DNA of 18,153 nt, from assembly GCA_046313675.1 (NCBI GenBank), contig JBKBXU010000051.1:1-18153 (forward strand), in the 5' to 3' direction. This stretch comes from JBKBXU01 sp046313675. Its GTDB lineage: Bacteria; Bacteroidota; Bacteroidia; Cytophagales; Cytophagaceae. Shown in pieces: positions 7,141 to 12,667 of the stretch. The notes below the pieces were generated by a model, which did not search any database, was not told the origin of the DNA, and saw only the letters and a list, made by a program, of their open reading frames with translations. The position numbers were made by a program, and so were the translations under genes. The stretch's first letter is position 1. Each line of letters opens with the position of its first letter.

Positions 7141-7255
7141 TCGGAATTGCTTTAACATAATTGCAGTCGTTATTTTGCTAAAGCAGAAATAACTGCAATT
7201 ATGTTAACCATCCGCTTAGGCGTCTGGCCGCAATTCCTATTATGTTTGTTATATA
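7141..7255 (+). repeat. attC-like palindromic unit 2
   Basis: GGAATTGC (7143-7150) pairs with GCAATTCC (7230-7237). Within it TTAACATAATTGCAG (7152-7166) pairs perfectly over 15 bp with 7193-7207. The helix continues as TTATTT/AAATAA and TGCT/AGCA, with an unpaired TCG and one extra G. This layout of two stem boxes, unpaired bases and TTAAC/GTTAA ends resembles integron attC sites, though the cores do not fit RYYYAAC/GTTRRRY exactly. The unit ends with the 35-nt block shared with unit 1. Confidence 0.6.
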
Positions 7256-7325
7256 ATGTACTGCGTTATGTTAAGATAGCTTAGGTTTAGGGTTGGATAA
7301 AGATTAAGTTTTTTTACGGGGGACG

Positions 7326-7362
7326 GAGCGTTAAGAAAAGGTCCGGTGGACCTTTTTAGCGA
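7326..7362. repeat. Conserved-flank hairpin, copy 2
   Basis: GAGCGTTAA (7326-7334), a 10-bp stem gaaaaggtcc/ggaccttttt (one G-T pair) with the 3-nt loop GGT, then AGCGA (7358-7362). Total length and flanks equal copy 1 at 5885-5921. The stem bases differ at most positions while pairing is kept, which points to selection for structure. Confidence 0.6.
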
Positions 7363-7404
7363 CGGGCCAGGGAGCGAAGCGGGCAGGGTAGGTTGTCGGG
7401 TGGG

Positions 7405-7473
7405 GCAGATGCACTTATGCCATAGCTTTGGTTTAAGCTAAGCCCTGTGTGGCTATGGGATGTGTGCAGATGC
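7405..7473 (+). repeat. 69-nt GCAGATGC element, copy A
   Basis: Starts and ends with GCAGATGC. CCATAGC and GCTATGG form a 7-bp stem, and GGTTT/AAGCC an inner one. It is identical to copy B over its first 30 nt and last 22 nt; only the loop differs. Confidence 0.7.
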
Positions 7474-7526
7474 TTGCGCTGGTTATTTTTAACTTCGTTT
7501 ATAATTTATATTTTTATGCCTGAATT

Positions 7527-7786
7527 ATGGATAATCTGGAAATTGCAATTTATCAATCAAAAGACGGGGACATTCAGCTTGAGGTAAAGCTGCTTAACGA
7601 AACTATTTGGCTCTCTCTTAATCAGATTGCCGAGCTATTTGATAGGGACAAGTCGGTAATTCCAGGCATATTTCTAATATATATAAAGAAGGAGAATTAT
7701 ATAAAGACCCAACTGTTGCAAAATATGCAACAGTTCAAAACGAAGGGCAAAGGCTTACTTTATTAAAAAATGGAAAAATTAAATAA
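7527..7786 (+). pseudogene. RhuM-family N-terminal remnant, frameshifted
   Basis: The frame from the ATG at 7527 gives the RhuM N-terminus: 'MDNLEIAIYQSKDGDIQLEV', then 'ETIWLSLNQIAELFDRDKSVI'. It then goes out of frame near 7661. Adding one base there (ATTCC to ATTTCC) restores 'RHISNIYKEGELYKDPTV' and 'AKYATVQNEGQRLTLLKNGK', ending at a TAA at 7784-7786. That is about 86 residues, only the DNA-binding-like part of a RhuM protein. It overlaps the start of the intact RhuM-Fic gene (7770) by 17 nt. It is thus a duplicated, truncated and frameshifted copy. As an uncorrected ORF it would end at 7766 with 79 residues. Confidence 0.75.
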
Positions 7787-8771
7787 AGTCATAATATATG
7801 AAGCTGTTGAAGGAGGAGCTAGTTTAGAAGTTAGGCTGGAGGATGATACAGTATGGCTAACGCAGGCTCAATTAGTAGAATTATTTGAATCTAGTAAAGC
7901 CAATATTAGTGAACATATAAGTAAAATATATAAAGAAGGAGAACTTGAGAAAGGACCAACTGTTCGGAAATTACGAACAGTTCGAACGGAAGGGAAAAGA
8001 ATAGTCGAAAGAGAAGTTGAACATTACAATCTTGATGTTATCATATCAGTAGGATATCGGGTAAAATCCCTTAGAGGTACTCAATTTCGTATCTGGGCCA
8101 ATAAAATATTAAAAGATTACCTGATTAAAGGCTTTGCAATAAATGAGAAAAGGCTAAAGGAAAAGCAGGAACAGCTTGATCAGCTAAAAAAAGTTGTTCA
8201 GTTACAGGAAAAAGTAATTAATAATTATCAGCTAAAAGATGGAGAAGCTGAAGGGCTCATAAGAGTTATTGCCGAATATACATTTGCACTTGAAATACTG
8301 GACGATTACGATCATCAGAGATTGGAGTTACCAAGAAGCGGTAAAAAGGACATTTTTAGGATAAACTATGAAGAAGCCAAAAAGGCCGTTGCTAAATTAG
8401 GAGAACAAACTCAATTTGCAGGCTTATTTGGTAAAGAAAAAGACAGTTCCTTTAAAGGATCTCTGGAAAACATTTATCAGACATTTGATGGAAAAGATTT
8501 ATATCCTTCAACAGAAGAAAAAGCAGCCAATCTATTATATTTTGTTGTCAAGAATCATTCTTTTGTTGATGGTAATAAACGTATTGCAGCTTTTCTTTTT
8601 GTATGGTTTCTGGAGCGAAATAATCTTCTTTACAAAGATGATGGAATCAAAAGAATATCCGACAATGCTCTGGTTGCTTTAACTTTGATGATTGCTGAAA
8701 GCAACCCAAATGATAAAGACATCATGATTAAAGTTGTAGTTAATCTCCTCACAGAAAAAAACCATAATTAA
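7770..8771 (+). CDS. RhuM-Fic/Doc fusion protein
   Basis: A 333-residue two-domain protein. Residues 1-125 are RhuM-like: 'VWLTQAQLVELFESSKANIS' as a probable helix-turn-helix, then 'TVRKLRTVRTEGKR' and 'YNLDVIISVGYRVKSLRGTQ'. A coiled-coil-like linker ('INEKRLKEKQEQLDQLKKVV', 124-143) leads to a Fic/Doc domain at about 155-330. This carries the catalytic motif HSFVDGNKR (263-271), the HxFx(D/E)GN(K/G)R signature of enzymes that transfer AMP, phosphate or other groups to target proteins. The histidine and following residues are intact, so it is probably active. I see no (S/T)xxxE(G/N) inhibitory motif and no separate antitoxin gene. It lies between composite repeats A and B, overlapping the RhuM remnant. 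RhuM-Fic fusions are a known architecture; the target and role are not. Toxin-like or defence use is inference. Confidence 0.88.
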   Translation: MEKLNKVIIYEAVEGGASLEVRLEDDTVWLTQAQLVELFESSKANISEHISKIYKEGELEKGPTVRKLRTVRTEGKRIVEREVEHYNLDVIISVGYRVKSLRGTQFRIWANKILKDYLIKGFAINEKRLKEKQEQLDQLKKVVQLQEKVINNYQLKDGEAEGLIRVIAEYTFALEILDDYDHQRLELPRSGKKDIFRINYEEAKKAVAKLGEQTQFAGLFGKEKDSSFKGSLENIYQTFDGKDLYPSTEEKAANLLYFVVKNHSFVDGNKRIAAFLFVWFLERNNLLYKDDGIKRISDNALVALTLMIAESNPNDKDIMIKVVVNLLTEKNHN

Positions 8772-8811
8772 CAATAACTTTCAAATCTCAATCGTTCCAA
8801 AGCTATTTAAT

Positions 8812-8866
8812 ATAACGTCAGATTATATTACCATTTACAAAGTTGTTATATAATGGGGTGCGTTAT
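8812..8866 (+). repeat. attC-like palindrome before composite repeat copy B
   Basis: ATAACG (8812-8817) pairs with CGTTAT (8861-8866). Inside, ATTATATTAC (8822-8831) pairs with GTTATATAAT (8845-8854) with one mismatch. This two-stem layout with ATAAC/GTTAT ends resembles integron attC sites. The inner right arm is the start of composite repeat copy B. Confidence 0.5.
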
Positions 8867-9002
8867 GTTAAGCATAGCTTCGGGGTTGGGCTGCTAAAGA
8901 TTTAGTTTTTTAGGGGGGCTTTTTGAAGGAGGAGCAGATGCACTTATGCCATAGCTTTGGTTTGTGTTGAGCCTTGTGCGGCTATGGGATGTGTGCAGAT
9001 GC
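8845..9002 (+). repeat. Composite boundary repeat, copy B
   Basis: Starts gttatataatg and then tgcgttatgttaag like copy A, followed by a T-run with ggggggcttttt, and ends with the 69-nt element (8934-9002). It lacks the 37-nt hairpin found in copy A. It follows the RhuM-Fic gene. Confidence 0.65.
8934..9002 (+). repeat. 69-nt GCAGATGC element, copy B
   Basis: Same length and ends as copies A and C. The CCATAGC/GCTATGG stem is intact. The loop differs from copy A at a few positions; the inner GGTT/AGCC arms can still pair using a wobble. Confidence 0.7.
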
Positions 9003-9022
9003 TTGTGGTGGCTTTAAAGAGT

Positions 9023-9117
9023 TAGGGATAGAAGCGGAAATCACGACAAGGGTTGGGAGAGGGGAACTCGTAATTGTAGCGGATAGCCCGGCCGAAGGCA
9101 ACTCCCTATTTTTTTTT
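9023..9117 (+). ncRNA. Candidate Flavo-1-like structured RNA with T-run
   Basis: TAGGGA (9023-9028) pairs with TCCCTA (9103-9108), closing a structured segment. Inside is a stem atcacga/tcgtaat with one mismatch (9040-9046, 9068-9074), then 'agcggatagcccggccgaag', a motif I associate with the Flavo-1 RNA motif of Bacteroidota. A run of nine T (9109-9117) follows, as in an intrinsic terminator. On the plus strand this would lie downstream of the RhuM-Fic gene. The assignment is from memory of the motif and needs a covariance-model search. The right arm overlaps the stop of the minus-strand membrane protein. Confidence 0.42.
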
Positions 9118-9777
9118 CTTATTATTCTTATGAGTTTTTTTTATTTTCTTAGATACTGGATCTACATAAATGAACTCTCTTAGACTGAATGAAATCTCAG
9201 GAAATTTATTTTCCTTAGGGGCATCTTTTTTCTCTCTATAAAGAAGAATACTAAAAATAATAGTAACTGTTGTAGCTATTGAAGTAATCCAATCTATATT
9301 TTCTAAAGATCCTATATAAGTTTTTTGAGTAATTAGAAATCTTATTCCCATTAATATCCAAATAATTACAATAAATAAACTAACTAACTTATTGATTCCT
9401 GAAACTGAATAACCTGTTTTATCAAGAACCGTTTTATATAAATTCCCTGTTACTTCTTGTTCTAATAAATCTATGTGCCTTTCCCAGTTCTCTTGCCATT
9501 TTTTGCTACCTTTATTGGCCAAATACCATGCTAAAGAAAAAGTTAGACCTAAACAAATAACAATATATTCTGCCTGAGGAAAAACCGCTACAACTTCCTG
9601 ACGGCTAATTACTACAAAGTAACCTGCAAAGGTTGCAACTAAAAATGTCCAGAAATACGTAGCTCTCTTCCAATATAACTCTATTTCAAAATCTCTATTC
9701 TTCCATGCTCTTTCTAAAGCTTTTTCCCTCTTAGTACCGGAAAATTGGTTTTGATATTGCTGATACTTAAGATCCAT
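9106..9777 (-). CDS. Membrane protein, possibly RipA-like
   Basis: A 223-residue protein with about four membrane segments in two pairs: about 42-58 ('YFWTFLVATFAGYFVVI') and 70-86, then 130-148 ('LVSLFIVIIWILMGIRF') and 162-178. The cytoplasmic N-terminus holds 'FEIELYWKRATYFW' and the loop 'YLANKGSKKWQENWERHIDLLE' (conserved-looking W, K and E). This pattern resembles the RipA-family octameric membrane proteins (Francisella RipA), but the match is from memory and moderate. The C-terminus is lysine-rich ('KKTHKNNKKKK'), and its final codons run into the T-run and stem of the RNA candidate at 9023-9117. Its ATG overlaps the end of the RadC-like gene by 11 nt, so the two form an operon. Function unknown. 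Confidence 0.72.
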   Translation of the reverse strand: MDLKYQQYQNQFSGTKREKALERAWKNRDFEIELYWKRATYFWTFLVATFAGYFVVISRQEVVAVFPQAEYIVICLGLTFSLAWYLANKGSKKWQENWERHIDLLEQEVTGNLYKTVLDKTGYSVSGINKLVSLFIVIIWILMGIRFLITQKTYIGSLENIDWITSIATTVTIIFSILLYREKKDAPKENKFPEISFSLREFIYVDPVSKKIKKTHKNNKKKK

Positions 9778-10390
9778 TTTTTGTCTTTAATTTCTCTATT
9801 TGCTTTTTTGTCAAACCCGTGTATTTTTCAATTGCATCTATTTGTAGTTTATCCTCCAACATCTTCTTTGCCATTTCAATGGCTTTTTTGCTTTCAATAG
9901 ATTTTATCTCTTCTTTCAGAGAATCAACCTTACTAAAAGTTAAGTCATATTTGCTTTCCTTCTCAATTTTAGAAAGTAAGCCAGAGTCAATAAAGCTATA
10001 AAAGTATTTTTCTGTAATAATAAGATGATCTATTACCGGAACATTAACAAATTTACCGATAGCTACCATCTTATCAGTGATTTGAATATCACCTATTGAA
10101 GGTTCTATTTCACCACTTGGATGATTATGAACCATGATGATTTTAACAGCCCGCTTTTGCAAAGCAAAACTGAAAACCTCCATAGGTTCCACCAGCGTTT
10201 TATTTACCGTACCTAAGCTGATAAGCTCGATAAGCAGGATCTGGTTGTTATTGGCCAGGCACACTATCCAGAAGTGTTCCTTGTTACGGTCTATCTTGTT
10301 TTCACGCAACAACACCTGCTGCATGACTTTGTATAAGTCTTCCGAGTTCAGAATTTTAATCTTTTGATCTTGAGATAGCCGGATGTTCAT
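9767..10390 (-). CDS. RadC-like JAB/JAMM-domain protein
   Basis: A 207-residue RadC-family protein. The JAB domain (about 15-140) has the JAMM metal site HNHPSG with H88 and H90, then S98 and D101 in 'PSIGDIQIT', all intact. Such proteins are abundant on mobile elements and genomic islands. Classical RadC was once linked to DNA repair, but its function is unproven. Unlike chromosomal RadC it lacks the N-terminal HhH domain. It adds a helical tail, 'AIEMAKKMLEDKLQIDAIEK' followed by 'YTGLTKKQIEKL', of the type found at the C-terminus of Rpn/PD-(D/E)XK transposase-like proteins. The unusual fusion suggests recombination. It is the first gene of a minus-strand pair with the membrane protein that overlaps it by 11 nt. 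The pair lies between boundary repeats B and C. Confidence 0.86.
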   Translation of the reverse strand: MNIRLSQDQKIKILNSEDLYKVMQQVLLRENKIDRNKEHFWIVCLANNNQILLIELISLGTVNKTLVEPMEVFSFALQKRAVKIIMVHNHPSGEIEPSIGDIQITDKMVAIGKFVNVPVIDHLIITEKYFYSFIDSGLLSKIEKESKYDLTFSKVDSLKEEIKSIESKKAIEMAKKMLEDKLQIDAIEKYTGLTKKQIEKLKTKNGS

Positions 10391-10451
10391 ATTGCAAAAT
10401 AGGGAATTTTCTAAAACATAGACAATGGTTTCTTAAAGACGTGCTGTTTTT

Positions 10452-10472
10452 ATAACTGCCGTAGGCTGTTAT
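10452..10472 (+). repeat. Short attC-like hairpin before 69-nt copy C
   Basis: ATAAC-t-GCC, loop gta, GGC-t-GTTAT: an 8-bp stem with one T-T mismatch. It has the same ATAAC/GTTAT ends as the larger palindromes before copies A and B and is followed 12 nt later by the third 69-nt element. Confidence 0.45.
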
Positions 10473-10484
10473 GTATTCAATGTA

Positions 10485-10553
10485 GCAGATGCACTTATTC
10501 CAGAGCTTCGGTTGCAGGGAAGGGTAGAGGGGCTATGGGATGTGTGCAGATGC
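10485..10553 (+). repeat. 69-nt GCAGATGC element, copy C
   Basis: Third copy, again exactly 69 nt with GCAGATGC at each end. The last 22 nt are identical to copies A and B; the loop is diverged. One base in the CCAGAGC/GCTATGG stem no longer pairs. Confidence 0.68.
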
Positions 10554-10702
10554 CTAACTTATGGTTATTTCTAAAAGATAAAATAGTGAAAAATGGGATG
10601 TGAAAAGGAAGGGTAATTTCCAATATTTTAAATAACGAAATTAAAATTATCAACTTAATTATCTGATTGTTGCGATAAATTAGCTTGAAATCAACAAGTT
10701 CG

Positions 10703-10733
10703 TTGACATTAGTCAATGTGATGATGTTATAAT
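10703..10733 (+). promoter_or_regulatory. Promoter-like site with overlapping palindrome
   Basis: TTGACA (10703-10708), a 19-nt spacer and TATAAT (10728-10733) precede the gene at 10786. The first box lies inside the palindrome TTGACATTAGTCAA, which could be an operator. The spacer is long for a classical sigma-70 site and the Bacteroidota consensus is not matched well. Confidence 0.3.
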
Positions 10734-10785
10734 ATAAATATATTAGCATTTATATAGTAGAGAAATTATAAATGATCAAGTTTAT

Positions 10786-11151
10786 ATGCATTTAAGAAAT
10801 AAAATGCTACGATTTATATCCTTAGCCTTTGTTTTATTGGCTTTAAATTTTATAAGAACGAATTTAGTTCAAGTAATAGAAGTACGGCCATTGGTCAAGT
10901 TTCAAGAATTTAACGTTGATTACTCTTCTACTAATAAAGAATCCAAAATTCTTTTCTTGAAATGTGAAAAAGACATTGAGGAAGAAATAAACCAAGAAGA
11001 TGATTATAAAAGGAAAAAATTAATTCACACCTCAGGATTGGATTATAATCTTACAATAAACTTTTTAACGAGTAAGAATTTTATTTTATCAGAACTCAAT
11101 TTTAATAGGTCTGTCCCGCTTTATCTTTTCAATAGAACTTTTATTATTTAA
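10786..11151 (+). CDS. Hypothetical small exported or membrane-anchored protein
   Basis: A 121-residue protein that I do not recognise. After a basic start ('MHLRNKMLRF') it has one hydrophobic segment (about 10-24, 'FISLAFVLLALNFI') that could be a signal peptide or an anchor. The remainder is hydrophilic with an acidic stretch 'KCEKDIEEEINQEDDYKRKK' (about 59-78), ending in a beta-prone tail. A second in-frame ATG (codon 7) would give a more usual signal-sequence start. It stands 66 bp upstream of the NuoL-like gene on the same strand and may be cotranscribed with it. No function can be assigned. Confidence 0.55.
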   Translation: MHLRNKMLRFISLAFVLLALNFIRTNLVQVIEVRPLVKFQEFNVDYSSTNKESKILFLKCEKDIEEEINQEDDYKRKKLIHTSGLDYNLTINFLTSKNFILSELNFNRSVPLYLFNRTFII

Positions 11152-11217
11152 ACGATTAGATTATATATAACCTCTCTGGTTTTAATAAATATCTAGTCCA
11201 TATTAAATAATAAAATT

Positions 11218-12657
11218 ATGCAGTTAATTGATATTAAAACAACTGTTGTCGTCTTAATTGTACTTCCCTTGTTTTCGGCATTGATTACGCCTTTTAAAGC
11301 AAACCATCGGGTCTTATTTTACATTATTTCTCTTTGTTTTTCAGCTTTATATGTAAGCGTATTAATTGGTACAGAGATTACGGAACAACCGATAGTGCTA
11401 ACTCCTTTACTGGTGTTCTCTTTTGATAAATATTCCTGGTTGTTTACATTTTTAATAGGAATATGTTGGTTTATCACCATCATTTATAGCTCTGCTTACT
11501 CAAAATACAACTTTCAACAAAAAGCAGAAAAGTTTTTCACCTACCTTAATGTAACAGTGGCTGTTTTGACAGCTAATGGTTTATCAGGTAATATTATTAC
11601 TCTTTTCTTCTTCTATATTTTAAGTATCCCATTAATTTATCCCCTTGTGACATTAAAGGGAACCAAAGATTCCAATGAAACAGGTAAGATATATATAAAA
11701 TCTTTACTCCTTCCGTCTCTGGTTTTACTTATTCCGGCTATTGTAATACTATTAAACTGCTGCGGACTTATAAATTTTTCCAGCGAAGGAGAAGAAAGTT
11801 ATGGGCTTTTCCGTCAAAATGAATTTCTTTCTTCCATCATATTATTAATGTTTATTTGGGGATTTTCCAAAAACTCTGTTGCCCCGTTTCATTATTGGCT
11901 ACCCAAAGTAAGTGATACACCTGCTCCTGTTAGTGCATTGATCCATTCAGTGGCTTCAGTACAAACAGGTACCATTGCTTTAATAAAAATTGGTGTTTAT
12001 GTATTTGGAATTGATTACCTGTATAAGCTTAATATGAATTTTTTTCATACAGGCTGGATCACATATTTATGTGGCTTTACAGCCTTGTATACAGGCTGGA
12101 AAGCTTATAAAACAGACGATCTTAAAAAACGTTTTTCATATTCTACTGTTGGGCAGCTTTCGTATATCATAACCGCTATTTTAATAGGTACTAAAGCTTC
12201 TTTAATGGGGGCTATTTTACATATAGTGACCCATTCTTTTGCTAAAATGTGTTTGTTTTTTGTCGCTGGTTTTTTCAATAGTGCTTACAAGACAGTTAAA
12301 ACTCATGATATTGCAAAGATAGCACCGCATCACCGATGGATTGTAGCTGTAGTTGCCATAGCTGGATTATCAATTTCAGGATTTCCTTTCCTTGCTGGTT
12401 ATTATAGTAAAGACCATATGCTCTTAGAGGAAATTCACACCAAGCATTATGCAGCAGCAGCTTTTCTTCTCATAGGCAGTATTATAAACATAATGTATAT
12501 TTTTCCAATAATTAAAGCTGGCTTTTTTTTCAAGGCCAAACAAGATTTTCAGGTTCAGGCTGTACCGATTCCAATGGCTATTGCTATCGGAATTTGTACA
12601 CTAGTCACTATTGGCTTTTCATTTTATGTTTATACTATAATGAGAATTTTAAACTGA
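11218..12657 (+). CDS. NuoL/MrpA/DabB-like proton-conducting membrane subunit
   Basis: A 479-residue protein of about a dozen TM segments with the proton-conducting transporter domain (PF00361) shared by NuoL, Mrp antiporter subunits and DabB. Visible motifs are 'FSKNSVAPFHYWLPKVSDTP' (TM7, K218), 'APVSALIHS' (H243), 'DDLKKRFSYSTVGQLSYI' (300-316), 'LHIVTHSFAKMCLFFVAG' (TM10, H335, H339, K343) and 'GFPFLAGYYSKDHML' (388-402). Relatives usually carry a glutamate in the TM5 motif (F-x-x-[WY]-E); here the stretch reads 'FFFYILSIPLIYPLV', with Ile134 at that place. The length fits DabB-type subunits better than complex I NuoL, and no other nuo, mrp or dabA gene is present. SulP starts 10 bp later, suggesting a joint role in ion-coupled anion or bicarbonate uptake. 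That role is inference. Confidence 0.85.
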   Translation: MQLIDIKTTVVVLIVLPLFSALITPFKANHRVLFYIISLCFSALYVSVLIGTEITEQPIVLTPLLVFSFDKYSWLFTFLIGICWFITIIYSSAYSKYNFQQKAEKFFTYLNVTVAVLTANGLSGNIITLFFFYILSIPLIYPLVTLKGTKDSNETGKIYIKSLLLPSLVLLIPAIVILLNCCGLINFSSEGEESYGLFRQNEFLSSIILLMFIWGFSKNSVAPFHYWLPKVSDTPAPVSALIHSVASVQTGTIALIKIGVYVFGIDYLYKLNMNFFHTGWITYLCGFTALYTGWKAYKTDDLKKRFSYSTVGQLSYIITAILIGTKASLMGAILHIVTHSFAKMCLFFVAGFFNSAYKTVKTHDIAKIAPHHRWIVAVVAIAGLSISGFPFLAGYYSKDHMLLEEIHTKHYAAAAFLLIGSIINIMYIFPIIKAGFFFKAKQDFQVQAVPIPMAIAIGICTLVTIGFSFYVYTIMRILN

Positions 12658-12667
12658 ATCCTGAATT

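Larger units (their letters stand above)
7248..7473 (+). repeat. Composite boundary repeat, copy A
   Basis: Begins GTTATATAATG, continues to tgcgttatgttaag (7262-7275) and an AT-rich stretch with a T-run, then holds the conserved-flank hairpin (7326-7362). It ends in the 69-nt GCAGATGC element (7405-7473). Copy B (8845-9002) shares the first roughly 75 nt and the 69-nt element but lacks the hairpin between them. This copy lies directly before the RhuM genes. Confidence 0.65.
6555..7526. other. Long non-coding, repeat-rich region upstream of the RhuM genes
   Basis: Almost 1 kb without a gene. From 6555 to about 6960 I see only degenerate motifs. One is 'attcttcgaccatagcttcg' near 6656, similar to dispersed Bacteroidota repeats. 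Another is a pair of GxxExxY-border-like motifs, 'tgtgaatcctggttcagaca' (about 6754-6773) and 'attctgattcagacaat' (about 6945-6961), which may be the footprint of a lost GxxExxY cassette. From 6979 to 7255 there are two tandem attC-like units, and from 7248 to 7473 the first composite repeat. No coding potential matches a family until the ATG at 7527. Confidence 0.6.
10391..10785. other. Non-coding region with boundary repeat copy C and a promoter
   Basis: Nearly 400 bp without a convincing gene, between two divergent units. It holds a short ATAAC/GTTAT hairpin (10452-10472), the 69-nt element copy C (10485-10553) and a promoter-like site (10703-10733). A minus-strand open frame across 10495-10749 is made partly of the repeat and resembles no protein. 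Confidence 0.5.

Noticed and set aside
7141..7255. Retron or group II intron RNA
   Set aside because: Strong palindromes exist but no reverse transcriptase or intron domain V-like sequence is nearby.
8974..9183. Plus-strand open frame of 69 codons
   Set aside because: Runs through the 69-nt element, the candidate RNA and the end of the converging gene; no coding signal.
7405..10553. CRISPR array suggested by three equal-length repeats
   Set aside because: Copies are over 1.4 kb apart with genes between them, and no cas genes are present.
10495..10749. Minus-strand open frame of 84 codons
   Set aside because: Begins in AT-rich DNA and ends inside the 69-nt repeat copy; no resemblance to a protein family.
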